DNA of 64,000 nucleotides from Pelomonas sp. CA6 (GCF_022549225.1 NZ_JAKZFD010000002.1:124001-188000); one strand, 5' to 3'; shown: positions 9,501 to 17,266, counted from the first letter of the stretch. Program-made: numbers and translations. Notes: a model not told the origin generated them from the sequence alone.

Positions 9501-9992
9501 AGCAGCAACGACCTGATGTACATCCCCAAGGGCCCGGGCTCCGGCGAGGTGGTCTTCAAGAGCACCCAAACGGGCGAAAGCGCCGCCGCCGCCGAGGCGC
9601 GCTTCTGGGACATCGTGAACTCGAACAAGCAGCTGGCCAATTCCAAGGGCTCGGTGGTGGCACGCAACAGCAGCTACGCCCCCTTCGTGAACACCTTCGA
9701 CTTGCGCCTCAGCCAGGAAGTGCCGGGCTTCTTCCCCGGCCACAAGGGCAAGATCTCGTTCGACATCCTCAACTTCGGCAACCTGCTGAACAAGAACTGG
9801 GGCCGCATCAACGAGATGAAGTTCGAGAACTCCGGCGGTTTCCGCCGCGGCTTCGTGAACTTCGCCGGCATCGACGCCCAGGGCCGCTATGTGTACGCCG
9901 TCGACACCAATGGTGTGACCGACTACACCCAGCGCCAGGTCAAGGGCGAATCGCAGTGGGCGCTGCAGATCACTGCGAAGTACGAGTTCTGA
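6525..9992 (+). CDS. Oar-type TonB-dependent receptor with carboxypeptidase-like N-terminal domain
   Basis: Outer-membrane active-transport receptor of 1155 residues. The signal peptide ends near AMAQ (about residue 29). A carboxypeptidase-regulatory-like beta-sandwich follows (about 32-110, GGRVTAADGKPVVGATVVI), then a plug domain (about 120-250), then a long 22-strand-type barrel ending in LQITAKYEF with C-terminal Phe. AGGAG at 6512-6516 sets the ATG at 6525. The organisation is that of Oar-like receptors common in Xanthomonas, Myxococcus and Roseateles-type bacteria. Its position between the murQ operon and the kinase/amidase genes suggests import of a large glycan or glycopeptide. LacI-type palindromes and a long hairpin precede it, and a strong terminator follows. 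The ligand is inferred. Confidence 0.9.
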   Translation: MSSKDWLGFHRSALAVAVAIVAAAPAMAQNTTSAIGGRVTAADGKPVVGATVVILHKESGSTNTQTTDAEGRYNARGLRVGGPYTITVSKGNDREVRNDVYLALAETLSLDLRLGAQQLAAVEVSGSSVASKFNSGTMGAGTQIGRAELDAYASIARSLQDYARTDPRLAQTDKERGEISAAGQNTRYNSITIDGVAINDTFGLESNNLPTAKQPISIDAVQSVQVNLSNYDVTQKGYTGANINAVTKSGTNELKGSVYYVYRDDSMVGQKYDRKTGAYFDYLPFKEDTKGFTLGGPIVKDKLFFFVNYEELKSNRAQPEFGPIGSALPASAHTQSSIDSLNKIAKEKYGFVAGNPLGDSNLTVKDYLAKLDWTINDRHRANLRIARTEQSDTNNGSFSGYTDANLQLSSQWWQQKKKIDTVVAQWFADWTDDFSTEFKVSTRDYNSVPLNAADLPAMSLRMSGALPDGAPKVSGNRFLNFGTERSRHFNVLDTKTIDAYLGATWIKGDHELKFGGDLQRNKVYNAFFQNTKGNYTFGCESSVASGKPTGWNYNTLPGGSIDCAKATAAQVEAAVLENFLRGRPSSYQVQTAANGSTFENGAARWTLSNAGLFLQDTWTVNDALTLTGGFRVDRMATGDKPTYNAAAAAATVAGSVNGTTVVRNTGGFGLDNSQTVDGETLFQPRLGFNWTLDNRRNAKKQLRGGVGLFQGAAANVWISNPYSNTGLATAFYGCGSSGFASCDPTKVDGLFNPDPNKQPTNLAGTPAANVDFLQKGLGQPSVWKLNLAYDAELPWYGMVFGAEWMHTRVNTGVYYQHLNLGAATRKGLDGRDMFYTPQSYTDACWNPSGSLVTSGACAGGRARALSNASYNNVLQATKTKKGDGNTLTLSLSRPARDGFGWSLAYTYTEATEVSPLTSSVSNSNFESRSIYNPNEDVAANSAYLIRDRISASFNWSKAFISNYRTTVGLFYEGRRGKPYSWTYLNDMNGDGVSSNDLMYIPKGPGSGEVVFKSTQTGESAAAAEARFWDIVNSNKQLANSKGSVVARNSSYAPFVNTFDLRLSQEVPGFFPGHKGKISFDILNFGNLLNKNWGRINEMKFENSGGFRRGFVNFAGIDAQGRYVYAVDTNGVTDYTQRQVKGESQWALQITAKYEF

Positions 9993-10022
9993 TCGATCAC
10001 GATCAACCACACTCGCGACAAG

Positions 10023-10048
10023 GGGGCTCCTACGGGAGCCCCTTTTTT
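10023..10048 (+). terminator. Intrinsic terminator after the Oar-type receptor
   Basis: Perfect 8-bp stem GGGGCTCC (10023-10030) with GGAGCCCC (10035-10042) around a TACG tetraloop closed by C-G (an especially stable UNCG-type loop), followed directly by six T (10043-10048). It lies 30 bases after the receptor stop. Confidence 0.92.
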
Positions 10049-10180
10049 CATCGCGGCCCGTCTCTTGCCCGCGGTACGCGTGCGCCATGAGCCCAGCTTA
10101 TGCCCGGCCGGCGCATTGCTATGAGCACAGCGCGCGCACTGCTTCTAAGCTGCAGCCTCCACCACTTCGCCCCGCCGCCC

Positions 10181-11140
10181 ATGCCCCATGCCGATGCCGC
10201 CACCGCCCCGCCCGTGCTGGGACTGGACGCCGGCGGCACGCTGACGCGCTGGGCGCTGGCCTGGCCGGACGGGCGCCTGGCCGAGGGCGAGGTCGCCGGC
10301 TTCAGCGCGCTGCAGCTGGGCGCGATGGCGGCCCGCCTCAGCTTGATGCAGACCCTGCAGGCACTGGCCGGCGCGGTGCTGGCCCACCAGCGGCCGGCGC
10401 GCGTGGTCGCCGGCATCACCGGGCTGGGCGAGCGCGACGGCCCGCAGGCGCGCCAGCTGCGCACCCTGCTGGGCGAGGCGCTGGGCCTGGCCGACGCGCG
10501 GGTGGACTGCTTCAGCGACATCGAGCTGGCCTGCCGCGCCGCGTTCACGCCCGGCGAGGGTGTGCTGGTCTATGCCGGCACCGGCGCGATCGCCGCCTAT
10601 GTGGACGCCGGGCTGCAGCTGCACCGCGCCGGCGGCCGCGGGCCGGTGCTGGGCGACGAAGGCGGCGGCTTCTGGATCGCGCGCGAGGCCCTGGCCCGGG
10701 TCTGGCGCGGCGAGGACGAGGAGCCCGGCCGCTGGCAGCGCTCGGCGCTGGCGCGGCGGCTGTTCGAAACCCTGGGCGGCAGCGACTGGGCCCAGACACG
10801 CGCCTTCGTCTACGGCGGCGACCTGGCGAGCCGGCGCGGCGCCATCGGCCGGCTCGCGCTGGCCGTGGCCCAGGCCGCCCGCGACGGCGATGCCCAGGCC
10901 CGAGAACTGCTGCATCAGGCCGGCACCGAACTCGGCCGGCTGGCCGCTGCGCTGCTGCGCCGCCATGGCGCGCGGCCGGTCGCGACGGCCGGCCGTGCCT
11001 TCGATCTCCATCCCCTGCTGCTGGACGGACTGCGCGCGGCGCTGCCGGCCGGCATAGAGTTGCGTTCGCTGCTGCTGCAGGCCCACGTCGGTGCGGCCCG
11101 CACGGCCGCGCTGTCTTCCTCCGTCCCGACCCCGCCATGA
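10181..11140 (+). CDS. BadF/BadG-type amino-sugar kinase (GlcNAc/MurNAc kinase-like)
   Basis: 319 residues of the BadF/BadG/BcrA ATPase fold (actin/hsp70-like). The phosphate-1 loop VLGLDAGGTLTRWAL lies near the N-terminus (residues 13-27), VYAGTGAIA at about 128, and LGDEGGGFWIARE at about 156-168. Members include human and bacterial GlcNAc kinases and clostridial MurK, which phosphorylates both MurNAc and GlcNAc. An ATG at 10181 puts the glycine-rich loop at the usual distance; upstream in-frame ATGs at 10100 and 10121 add a poor extension. It overlaps the amidase start by ATGA. In a locus with murQ but no PTS or AnmK, it is the best candidate to make MurNAc-6-P. It could instead be a GlcNAc-only kinase. 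Confidence 0.83.
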   Translation: MPHADAATAPPVLGLDAGGTLTRWALAWPDGRLAEGEVAGFSALQLGAMAARLSLMQTLQALAGAVLAHQRPARVVAGITGLGERDGPQARQLRTLLGEALGLADARVDCFSDIELACRAAFTPGEGVLVYAGTGAIAAYVDAGLQLHRAGGRGPVLGDEGGGFWIAREALARVWRGEDEEPGRWQRSALARRLFETLGGSDWAQTRAFVYGGDLASRRGAIGRLALAVAQAARDGDAQARELLHQAGTELGRLAAALLRRHGARPVATAGRAFDLHPLLLDGLRAALPAGIELRSLLLQAHVGAARTAALSSSVPTPP

Positions 11141-11997
11141 CCACCCGACTCGCTTCCGCCGCCCTCGCGCTGCTGCTGTCCGCCTGCGCCACCCGACCGG
11201 CCCTCCAGATCGACACCAGCCATGTCTCGCAGAACCAGGACAGCCGGGTGCAGTTCCTGGTGCTGCACTACACGGTGCTGGATTTCGACAAATCGCTGAA
11301 GGTGCTGACCACCGGCGGCCGCGTCTCCAGCCACTACCTGGTGTCGGACAAGCCCGTGCGCACCTACCGGCTGGTCGACGAGAACCGCCGCGCCTGGCAT
11401 GCCGGCCCGAGCAGCTGGGGCAGCCATGCCAACCTGAACTCCGCGTCGATCGGCATCGAAATCGTCCATCCCGGCTACACCGACACGCCACAGGGCCGCG
11501 TCTATGCGCCCTTCCCGCCGGCCCAGGTCGACGAGGTGATCCAGCTGGTGCGCGACATCGTGGCGCGCCACAACATCCGCCCCGACCGCATCATCGGCCA
11601 CGCCGACATCGCCCCAGGCCGCAAGCAGGACCCCGGCCCCAGCTTCCCGTGGAAGCGCCTCGCCGACGCCGGCCTGATCCCCTGGCCGGACGCCGCGCTG
11701 CTGGACTACAAGCGCCAGTCCTGGAGCCTGCAGCCGCTGCCCGACGCCGCCTGGGCACAGGCCCGCCTGGCCCAGATCGGCTACGCGGTCCCGCGCAGCG
11801 GCACACTGGACGCGGCCACGCGCGAGGTCATCAGCACTTTCCAGATGAAGTACCGGCCCGCCGACTACCGCGGCGAGCTGGACGTGGAAACCGTCGCGCT
11901 GCTGGACACCGTCACCACGCCGGGCGCGATGAAGTTGCGCACCCTGCCCAGCGACGCGGCGCGCACCGCGGCCGGCGCCAACGGCTCCGACTACTGA
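11137..11997 (+). CDS. amiD: N-acetylmuramoyl-L-alanine amidase, AmiD-like lipoprotein
   Basis: Zinc amidase that removes the peptide from MurNAc or anhydroMurNAc. The 286 residues begin with a lipoprotein signal (LLLSAC, Cys17). The Amidase_2 domain carries His44, Glu108, His155, Lys163 and Asp165, matching the E. coli AmiD zinc and catalytic set (H50, E104, H151, K159, D161) with nearly the same spacing. A peptidoglycan-binding_1 domain fills about 200-260. The ATG at 11137 overlaps the kinase stop by four bases, so kinase and amidase are coupled. Cys18 +2 is Ala/Thr-type, consistent with outer-membrane sorting. The enzyme would act on fragments in the periplasm. Confidence 0.93.
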   Translation: MTTRLASAALALLLSACATRPALQIDTSHVSQNQDSRVQFLVLHYTVLDFDKSLKVLTTGGRVSSHYLVSDKPVRTYRLVDENRRAWHAGPSSWGSHANLNSASIGIEIVHPGYTDTPQGRVYAPFPPAQVDEVIQLVRDIVARHNIRPDRIIGHADIAPGRKQDPGPSFPWKRLADAGLIPWPDAALLDYKRQSWSLQPLPDAAWAQARLAQIGYAVPRSGTLDAATREVISTFQMKYRPADYRGELDVETVALLDTVTTPGAMKLRTLPSDAARTAAGANGSDY

Positions 11998-12020
11998 GCG
12001 CCCGCCGGGCGGGCCGCGTG

Positions 12021-12037
12021 CATAACCCCGTGTTATG
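12021..12037. promoter_or_regulatory. LysR-type operator dyad B, upstream of the LysR gene
   Basis: Perfect CATAAC-N5-GTTATG inverted repeat fitting T-N11-A (T12023 to A12035). It is 93 bases before the LysR start and 23 after the amidase stop. Its left flank is nearly the reverse complement of dyad A's right flank (GGGTTATGCAYGCG), which argues for one regulator acting at both sites and for autoregulation. Confidence 0.62.
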
Positions 12038-12130
12038 GTTGAAGCGACTCCCCCGGTCTACGGCCGCCTCCCCGGCCGCGATGTCCATGCAGCGTCCATC
12101 CCGCGTCCCGTCCCCGCCCAGGAGAGCGCC

Positions 12131-13030
12131 ATGCGCCTGAGGCATATCGAGGTCTTCCACGCCATCATGCAGGCCGGCACCATCAGCGGCGCCGCGCAGC
12201 TGCTGCACATCTCGCAGCCCGCGGTGACCAAGGTGCTGCAGCACTGCGAGCTGCAGCTGGGCATGCCGCTGTTCGACCGCGTGCGCGGCAAGCTCTATCC
12301 GACGCCGGAGGCGCAGCGCCTCTTCGTCGAGATCGACAAGCTCAACCGCGACCTGGTCGCGATCCGGCGTCTGGCGGCCAATCTGCGCAATGGCGAGTCC
12401 GAACTGCTGCGCCTGATGAGCACGCCCACGCTGGCCGCTGCGGTCATCCCGGCGGCGATGCAGCGCTGGGCCCAGACCTTCCCGCGCAGCCGCTGCCAGC
12501 TGAGCACCAACCACACGCGCGAGATCGTCAGCGCGCTGCTGCTGGGCGAGGCCGACCTGGCGCTCAGCCTTCAGGACCCGCGCCATCCCGGCATCAAGGC
12601 CGAGGTGCTGGCCAGCGGCAGCCTGATGGCGCTGTGCCCGCTGAGCAGTCCCGAGGCCAGCGGCGAGGGCCCGCTGCCGCTGGACGCGATCCGCACCGAA
12701 ATGATCGCGATGGCCGAGGACGACCCGCTGGGCCACATGGTGCACAACGCCTGCGAGGCGCAGGGCCTGGAGCCCGCCAGCCGCATCACCGTGCAGACTT
12801 ACCAGCTGGCGCGCTCGCTGGTCGAGGCGGGGCTGGGCCTGAGCGTGGTCGACCCCTTCACCGCCGCATCGGCCGACCGCGGCCGCGTGCGCGTGCGCGC
12901 GCTCGCCCCGGCGATGGGCGTGCAGCTCTACCTGCTGAGTTCGGCCAGCGCGCCGCTGGCCCAGGCCGCGCGGCGGCTGGTGGGCTATCTGCGCGACGCC
13001 GCCAAGCGCAGCCTGGAAACCCTGGCATGA
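12131..13030 (+). CDS. LysR-family transcriptional regulator of the peptidoglycan locus
   Basis: 299 residues. The N-terminal winged helix-turn-helix (MRLRHIEVFHAIMQAGTISG, then AAQLLHISQPAVTKVLQ, residues 1-60) has the family's typical SQPAVTK recognition region. The effector-binding domain follows from about residue 90. The start is the ATG at 12131 with AGGAGAG at 12119-12125. Its stop overlaps the start of the D-Ala-D-Ala dipeptidase by ATGA, tying the regulator to D-Ala dipeptide metabolism. The effector is unknown; a muropeptide, amino sugar or D-Ala dipeptide would fit the genes around it. The matching dyads A and B are its likely targets. Confidence 0.9.
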   Translation: MRLRHIEVFHAIMQAGTISGAAQLLHISQPAVTKVLQHCELQLGMPLFDRVRGKLYPTPEAQRLFVEIDKLNRDLVAIRRLAANLRNGESELLRLMSTPTLAAAVIPAAMQRWAQTFPRSRCQLSTNHTREIVSALLLGEADLALSLQDPRHPGIKAEVLASGSLMALCPLSSPEASGEGPLPLDAIRTEMIAMAEDDPLGHMVHNACEAQGLEPASRITVQTYQLARSLVEAGLGLSVVDPFTAASADRGRVRVRALAPAMGVQLYLLSSASAPLAQAARRLVGYLRDAAKRSLETLA

Positions 13031-13647
13031 GCACCGCCGTCACGCCCCTGTCCTGCGAGGACATCGCCGGCCACCCCGACTTCCGCGCGCTCGCCACGCT
13101 GCAGGGCATCGACGTGGACCTGCGCTACGCGACGCGCGACAACTTCGTCGGCCGCGCCGTCTATGGCGGGCTGGACTGCGCCTGGCTGCGCCGCGAGGCC
13201 GCCGACGCGCTGGAGCAGGCTGCCGGCTGGCTGCAGCGCCAGCGCCCGGGCCACCGGCTGCGCGTGCTGGACGCGCTGCGTCCGCAGCGCGTGCAGGAAG
13301 CGCTGTGGGCCGAGCTGCAGGGCACGCCGCTGACGCGCTACCTCGCCCATCCGCAGCGCGGCTCCATCCATTCCTACGGCATGGCCGTGGACCTCACCGT
13401 GCTCGATCCCCAGGGGCGCGAGGTGGACATGGGCAGCGGCTTCGACGAGATGGCCGCGGTCTCCCATCCCGAGTACGAGGCCGAGCTGCTGGCGCGTGGC
13501 CAGTTGCGCGCCGAGCATCTCGTCGAACGCGGCTGGCTGCGCGCGGCGATGCGCCAGGCCGGCTTCCATGGCATCAACACCGAGTGGTGGCATTTCGACT
13601 TCGGCGACCGCGACCGCGTGCGCCAAGCACTGCCGCGCATTCTTTGA
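13027..13647 (+). CDS. ddpX: D-alanyl-D-alanine dipeptidase (DdpX/VanX family)
   Basis: Zinc dipeptidase that splits D-Ala-D-Ala. The 206 residues contain SIHSYGMAVDLT with His115 and Asp122, and EWWHF with Glu186 and His189. These match the VanX zinc ligands H116, D123, H184 and catalytic Glu181. No signal peptide is seen, so it should work in the cytosol on imported or released dipeptide, as E. coli DdpX does. There it supplies free D-Ala, which dadA in this window could oxidise. The start overlaps the LysR stop. No vanA/vanH genes are nearby, so a role in nutrition rather than glycopeptide resistance is favoured. Confidence 0.93.
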   Translation: MSTAVTPLSCEDIAGHPDFRALATLQGIDVDLRYATRDNFVGRAVYGGLDCAWLRREAADALEQAAGWLQRQRPGHRLRVLDALRPQRVQEALWAELQGTPLTRYLAHPQRGSIHSYGMAVDLTVLDPQGREVDMGSGFDEMAAVSHPEYEAELLARGQLRAEHLVERGWLRAAMRQAGFHGINTEWWHFDFGDRDRVRQALPRIL

Positions 13648-13658
13648 CGGAGTCCCGC

Positions 13659-14729
13659 ATGCGCGCCGACCGCCGATCCCTGCTGCACAGCGCCGCCGCG
13701 TCGGCGCTGGCTTCCACCACGCTGGGCGCTGCCGCGCAGCCGCGCGCGGGCAGCGCGCCGTCGCCGGCCGCGGCCCCATCGCGCGTGCTCGCGCCGCGGC
13801 TCAAGGAAGGCGACACCCTGGGCCTGATCAGCCCGGCCAACGCCACCTACGAGCGCGAACCGCTGGAGATCGCGGTGGAGTCCCTGCAGGCGCTGGGCTT
13901 CAAGGTCAAGCTGGGCCAGCATGTGCGCGGCCGCTGGGGCCATTTCGGCGGCAGCGACGAACAGCGCGCCACCGACGTCAACGCGATGTTCGCCGACGAC
14001 GAGGTGGACGGCGTCATCGCGCTGACCGGCGGCTCGGGCTGCACCCGCATCGTCGACAAGCTCAACTACGCGCTGATCCGCCGCAAGCCCAAGTTTTTCG
14101 GCGGCTTCTCCGACCTGACCTGCCTGGTCAACGCGATCCACAAGCAGACCGGGCTGGTGACTTTCCATGCGCCGGTGGCCGAGTCGGAGTGGAATGAGTT
14201 CTCGCTGCGCTGGTTCCGTGCCATCGTGATGGAGGGCCAGACGCCGCTGCTGCAGAACCCGCGCGACCGCGGCGCCGGCCTGGTGCAGACCGAAGGCCGC
14301 ACCCGCGCGCTGCGCGCCGGCCGCGCGCGCGGCCACCTGGTGGGCGGCAACCTCACCGTGCTCAGCGCGATGGCCGGCTCGCCCTATTTCCCGGACTGCC
14401 GCGGCGCCATCCTCTTCCTGGAAGAGATCAACGAGTACATCTACCGCGTCGACCGCATGCTCTCGACGCTGCGCCTGTGCGGCGCGCTGGACCATCTGGC
14501 CGGCGTGGTGCTGGGCCAGTTCACCAACTGCGGCCCCGGCGATGGCAAGTTCGGCGTGCTGACGCTGGACGAGGTCTTCGACGACTACTTCCTGCCGCTG
14601 CAGGTGCCGGTCTACCGCGGCGCGATGATCGGCCACATCCGCCGCAAGTTCACCGTGCCGGTGGGCCTGCCCGCCGAGATGGACGCCGAGGCCGGCACGC
14701 TGCAGCTGCTGGAGCCCGCGGTGCGCTGA
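13659..14729 (+). CDS. L,D-carboxypeptidase (peptidase S66) with a Tat-like export signal
   Basis: 356 residues of the LdcA/MccF family, which remove the terminal D-Ala from L-Ala-D-Glu-meso-DAP-D-Ala tetrapeptides. The nucleophile lies in GGFSDLT (Ser151), the helper Glu in the ILFLEEINEYIYRVDRML region, and the catalytic His is His326 (GHIRRKF). A substitution of GGSGCTRI for the usual RGGYG turn is visible. Unlike cytosolic E. coli LdcA, it begins MRADRRSLLHSAAASALAST, a twin-arginine-type signal, so it probably acts in the periplasm. It lies 11 bases after ddpX in the same operon. A second, leaderless S66 protein lies at 20453. Confidence 0.88.
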   Translation: MRADRRSLLHSAAASALASTTLGAAAQPRAGSAPSPAAAPSRVLAPRLKEGDTLGLISPANATYEREPLEIAVESLQALGFKVKLGQHVRGRWGHFGGSDEQRATDVNAMFADDEVDGVIALTGGSGCTRIVDKLNYALIRRKPKFFGGFSDLTCLVNAIHKQTGLVTFHAPVAESEWNEFSLRWFRAIVMEGQTPLLQNPRDRGAGLVQTEGRTRALRAGRARGHLVGGNLTVLSAMAGSPYFPDCRGAILFLEEINEYIYRVDRMLSTLRLCGALDHLAGVVLGQFTNCGPGDGKFGVLTLDEVFDDYFLPLQVPVYRGAMIGHIRRKFTVPVGLPAEMDAEAGTLQLLEPAVR

Positions 14730-14744
14730 GCGGCGCGGGCAGCG

Positions 14745-15542
14745 CTAGCGCGGCGCGCAGGACGCCGCGGGCAGCGCATAGGGCTTGATCAGCGCCGCGC
14801 TGCGTCCGCTGCGGCACAGCGCGCGCAGCGCCTGGTCGAACTCGGCGGCCCGGCGCGCGTCCACGCGCAGGCGGCTGAGCCCGAAGGCATAGCTGAACTC
14901 CTTGACCGTGCCCACCGCCTGCAGGCCCTGCAGCTGCTCCTCGCGGATCAGCTCCAGCGCGACGCTTTCATTGACCAGCGCCAGCCCCCGCGGCCCGTAG
15001 CGCCCGGCGGCCAGCTTGCGCAGCACGACGCGGTTGTCGGGCTCGATCACCGTGTTCACCGCCAGCCCCTCGACCAGCTCGTCCAGCGCCAGCACCGTCG
15101 CCGACGGGCCGTAGGCGCCTATCGTGCGCCCCGCGAGCTGGCCGCGATCCTGGAATTTGAAGGCCTCGCCGGCACGCCCGAACAGCGTGTAGCGCGCGAC
15201 GATCACCGGCACCGAGACATGGAAGTAGGCGCGCCGCTCCGGCGTGTCGACCACGGTGAAAATGCCGTCGACCTGGCCGCTCTGCGCCATCTGCAGCGCG
15301 CGCCGCCAAGGCAGCACCTGCACACTGCAGCGCCAGGCCAGGCGTTCGCAGGCCTCGGTCAGCACGTCCACCATGGGACCGGCGGCATGGCCCTCGCGCT
15401 CGAAGCTGTAGGGCGGGAAGGACTCGGTGACGAAGCGCAGCTCGGGCGCGGCCGCGGACACGGGCCCGGCAAGAGCCAGCAGCGCGCAGCCCAGCCCCAG
15501 GACGGCAGTGTGGACGCAAGACCTGACCCTCGCGATCGCCAT
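14745..15542 (-). CDS. Periplasmic amino-acid-type solute-binding protein (family 3)
   Basis: 265 residues with a signal peptide ending around AGPVSAAA, then ELRFVTESFPPYSFEREGHAAGPMVDVLTEA, the standard start of family 3 ABC solute-binding proteins. WRRALQMAQSGQVDGIFTVVDTPERRAYF is the usual ligand-lobe region. No ABC permease or ATPase gene is adjacent, so it may be an orphan sensor/binder, a frequent case in Burkholderiales, rather than a transporter component. It converges with the L,D-carboxypeptidase gene (15-base gap). Its ligand is unknown; an amino acid or small peptide is expected from the family. Confidence 0.78.
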   Translation of the reverse strand: MAIARVRSCVHTAVLGLGCALLALAGPVSAAAPELRFVTESFPPYSFEREGHAAGPMVDVLTEACERLAWRCSVQVLPWRRALQMAQSGQVDGIFTVVDTPERRAYFHVSVPVIVARYTLFGRAGEAFKFQDRGQLAGRTIGAYGPSATVLALDELVEGLAVNTVIEPDNRVVLRKLAAGRYGPRGLALVNESVALELIREEQLQGLQAVGTVKEFSYAFGLSRLRVDARRAAEFDQALRALCRSGRSAALIKPYALPAASCAPR

Positions 15543-15651
15543 GCGGACCCTCCGATGCGCGAAGGATAGCGCCTCCGCGCCGGCCCTGGGGCCGCGGGCG
15601 ATGCGTTCAGCGGCGGCGCGGCGCGCCGGCGGCGAAATCGTTCACGCCCGC

Positions 15652-17112
15652 TCAGCTCTGCGTGGCGATCCAGGCAATCAGCCGGTCCAGCACCGCGCGG
15701 TGCGCCGGCGCGCGCTCGTCGTTGAGCAGGGCCGCCACCACCCACAGCCGGCCGCGCGCATCCGGCACATAGCCGGCCAGCGCCGTCACGTTGCGCAGCG
15801 TGCCGGTCTTCAGGCGCGCGCGTCCCTCGGCCGGGCTGCCCTTCATGCGCCGCGTCAGCGTGCCGTCCACGCCCGCCACCGGCAGGGTGGCGAGCAGTTC
15901 GGGCCCATGCGACCCGGCCTGGGCCTGCTGCAGCACCCGGGCCAGTTGGGCGGCGCTGATGCGCTCGCTGCGCGACAGCCCGGAGCCGTTGTCCATCACC
16001 AGCCCGGCGTCGGCGATGCCCTGGGCCTGGAACCATTCGCGCACCGCGCGGTCCGCGGCCGCCGCGGTGGCCTCGCCGGGGCGGGCCGCGGCGGCGCCCA
16101 GACGCAGATAGATCAGCCGCGCCAGCGCGTTGTCCGAGCTCTTCATCACCGGGCGCAGCAGCTCGGCCAGCGGCCGGTCCTGGTGGCGCACCAGCACGCG
16201 CGCGCCGGCCGGCGCGACGCCCTCGACGACGGGCCCGTCCAGCGTGCCGCCCAGTTCGGCCCAGAAGGCGCGCAGCGCCTGCTCGGTGAGCCACTGGCGG
16301 TCCAGCACATTGAGCGCCTGCGTGCGTTCGCAATCGCGCGGGAAGCTGCCGCGCAACTGCAGCCGCGGCCCATCCGCCACCCAGACCGGCGGCAGCCAGC
16401 CCTCCTCCCACTGCGCGCAGGCGGCATCGACGAAGCGCAGCTGCGTCAGGTCCAGCGCCGGCAGCGGCAGGCGCGGGAAGGACGCCAGGGCCAGGTCTTG
16501 TGCCCCCGAGCGCAGCTGGTAGCTCAGCAGGCTGCCGCCCAGGTGCAGCGCGTCGGGGATCACGTTGTAGGGGAACTCGGGCTGCTCGTCGAAGGGCGGC
16601 TGGCCCAGCTCGGGCCGCGCCGGCTGGAACAGGCTGCGGTCAACGACGATGCCGCCGGCCAGCTCGCGCACGCCGTGGCGTTCGCGCAGCTCGCGCAGCA
16701 TCCACGCCAGCGTCGGCCAGTCCAGGTCGGCGTCGGCGCCGCCGCGCAGCACCAGCGGCACCGCCAGGCGGCCGGCGCGCGCGGGCTGCTCGGCCAGCAG
16801 CTCGGTGCGGCCGCGGCTGTTGGGCCCCAGGCGGTCCAGCGCCACCACCGCGGTCACCACCTTCATTGCCGAGCCCGGCTGCATCGCCACGTCCGGGCGC
16901 AGCCGCAGGCCGCGCTGCGGCGCCTCCAGCGGAAAGGCGACGACGGCGAGTGCCTCCGCCGGCAACCCGGCCTGGTGCATCGCCTCGCGCACCGGCTCGG
17001 GCGGTGCCTGCAGCGACGCGCAGGCGCCCAGCAGCAGACTCAGCGCCAGCAGGGGCAGCCGGCGCAGCGCGCGCGCGGCGGGCGAGGTGGGCGGGACGTG
17101 GAGGTCGGGCAT
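15652..17112 (-). CDS. dacB: D-alanyl-D-alanine carboxypeptidase/endopeptidase (PBP4, DacB family)
   Basis: 486-residue serine peptidase S13 that trims D-Ala from pentapeptides and cuts DD-crosslinks in the periplasm. The three penicillin-binding motifs are in order: SAMK (Ser81/Lys84), SDN (326-328) and KTG (435-437), with the large S13-specific insert between the first two. The N-terminus has a lipobox LLLGAC (Cys31), making it a likely lipoprotein; E. coli DacB is soluble, so this is a difference. A TATAAA box about 70 bases upstream on the same strand is the likely promoter. It faces away from the second TonB receptor. Confidence 0.93.
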   Translation of the reverse strand: MPDLHVPPTSPAARALRRLPLLALSLLLGACASLQAPPEPVREAMHQAGLPAEALAVVAFPLEAPQRGLRLRPDVAMQPGSAMKVVTAVVALDRLGPNSRGRTELLAEQPARAGRLAVPLVLRGGADADLDWPTLAWMLRELRERHGVRELAGGIVVDRSLFQPARPELGQPPFDEQPEFPYNVIPDALHLGGSLLSYQLRSGAQDLALASFPRLPLPALDLTQLRFVDAACAQWEEGWLPPVWVADGPRLQLRGSFPRDCERTQALNVLDRQWLTEQALRAFWAELGGTLDGPVVEGVAPAGARVLVRHQDRPLAELLRPVMKSSDNALARLIYLRLGAAAARPGEATAAAADRAVREWFQAQGIADAGLVMDNGSGLSRSERISAAQLARVLQQAQAGSHGPELLATLPVAGVDGTLTRRMKGSPAEGRARLKTGTLRNVTALAGYVPDARGRLWVVAALLNDERAPAHRAVLDRLIAWIATQS

Positions 17113-17180
17113 GACGGGGACCGGCTGTTGCTTGTTCGCCCCATCGGCCGCGTCGCGGCCCTGGGGGACCCGGCGCCGAC

Positions 17181-17186
17181 TTTATA
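17181..17186 (-). promoter_or_regulatory. Possible -10 box for dacB
   Basis: TATAAA on the minus strand, about 69 bases before the dacB ATG. No clear -35 is seen at 16-18 bases, so support is modest. Confidence 0.35.
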
Positions 17187-17238
17187 GTCCCCGGCTTGCT
17201 TCGCGGGCATCACTTCTTGCAATGGCTTCCCTCGCACA

Positions 17239-17266
17239 GGGAATGCGTCGGGGCCGCTGCATTCCC
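17239..17266. promoter_or_regulatory. 8-bp inverted repeat in the 326-base dacB/TonB-receptor intergenic region
   Basis: GGGAATGC (17239-17246) and GCATTCCC (17259-17266) are perfect inverted repeats 12 bases apart, about 170 bases before the second TonB receptor start. It could be an operator for the divergent pair or an mRNA hairpin. The rest of this intergenic region holds only the dacB -10 box and the receptor's ribosome-binding site. Confidence 0.4.

Noticed and set aside
6396-10088. 1230-residue open frame antisense to the Oar-type receptor
   Set aside because: It is a shadow of strong G/C third-position bias; the sequence is a Val/Gly/Ala-rich run without domains, and the receptor on the other strand has clear motifs, RBS and terminator.
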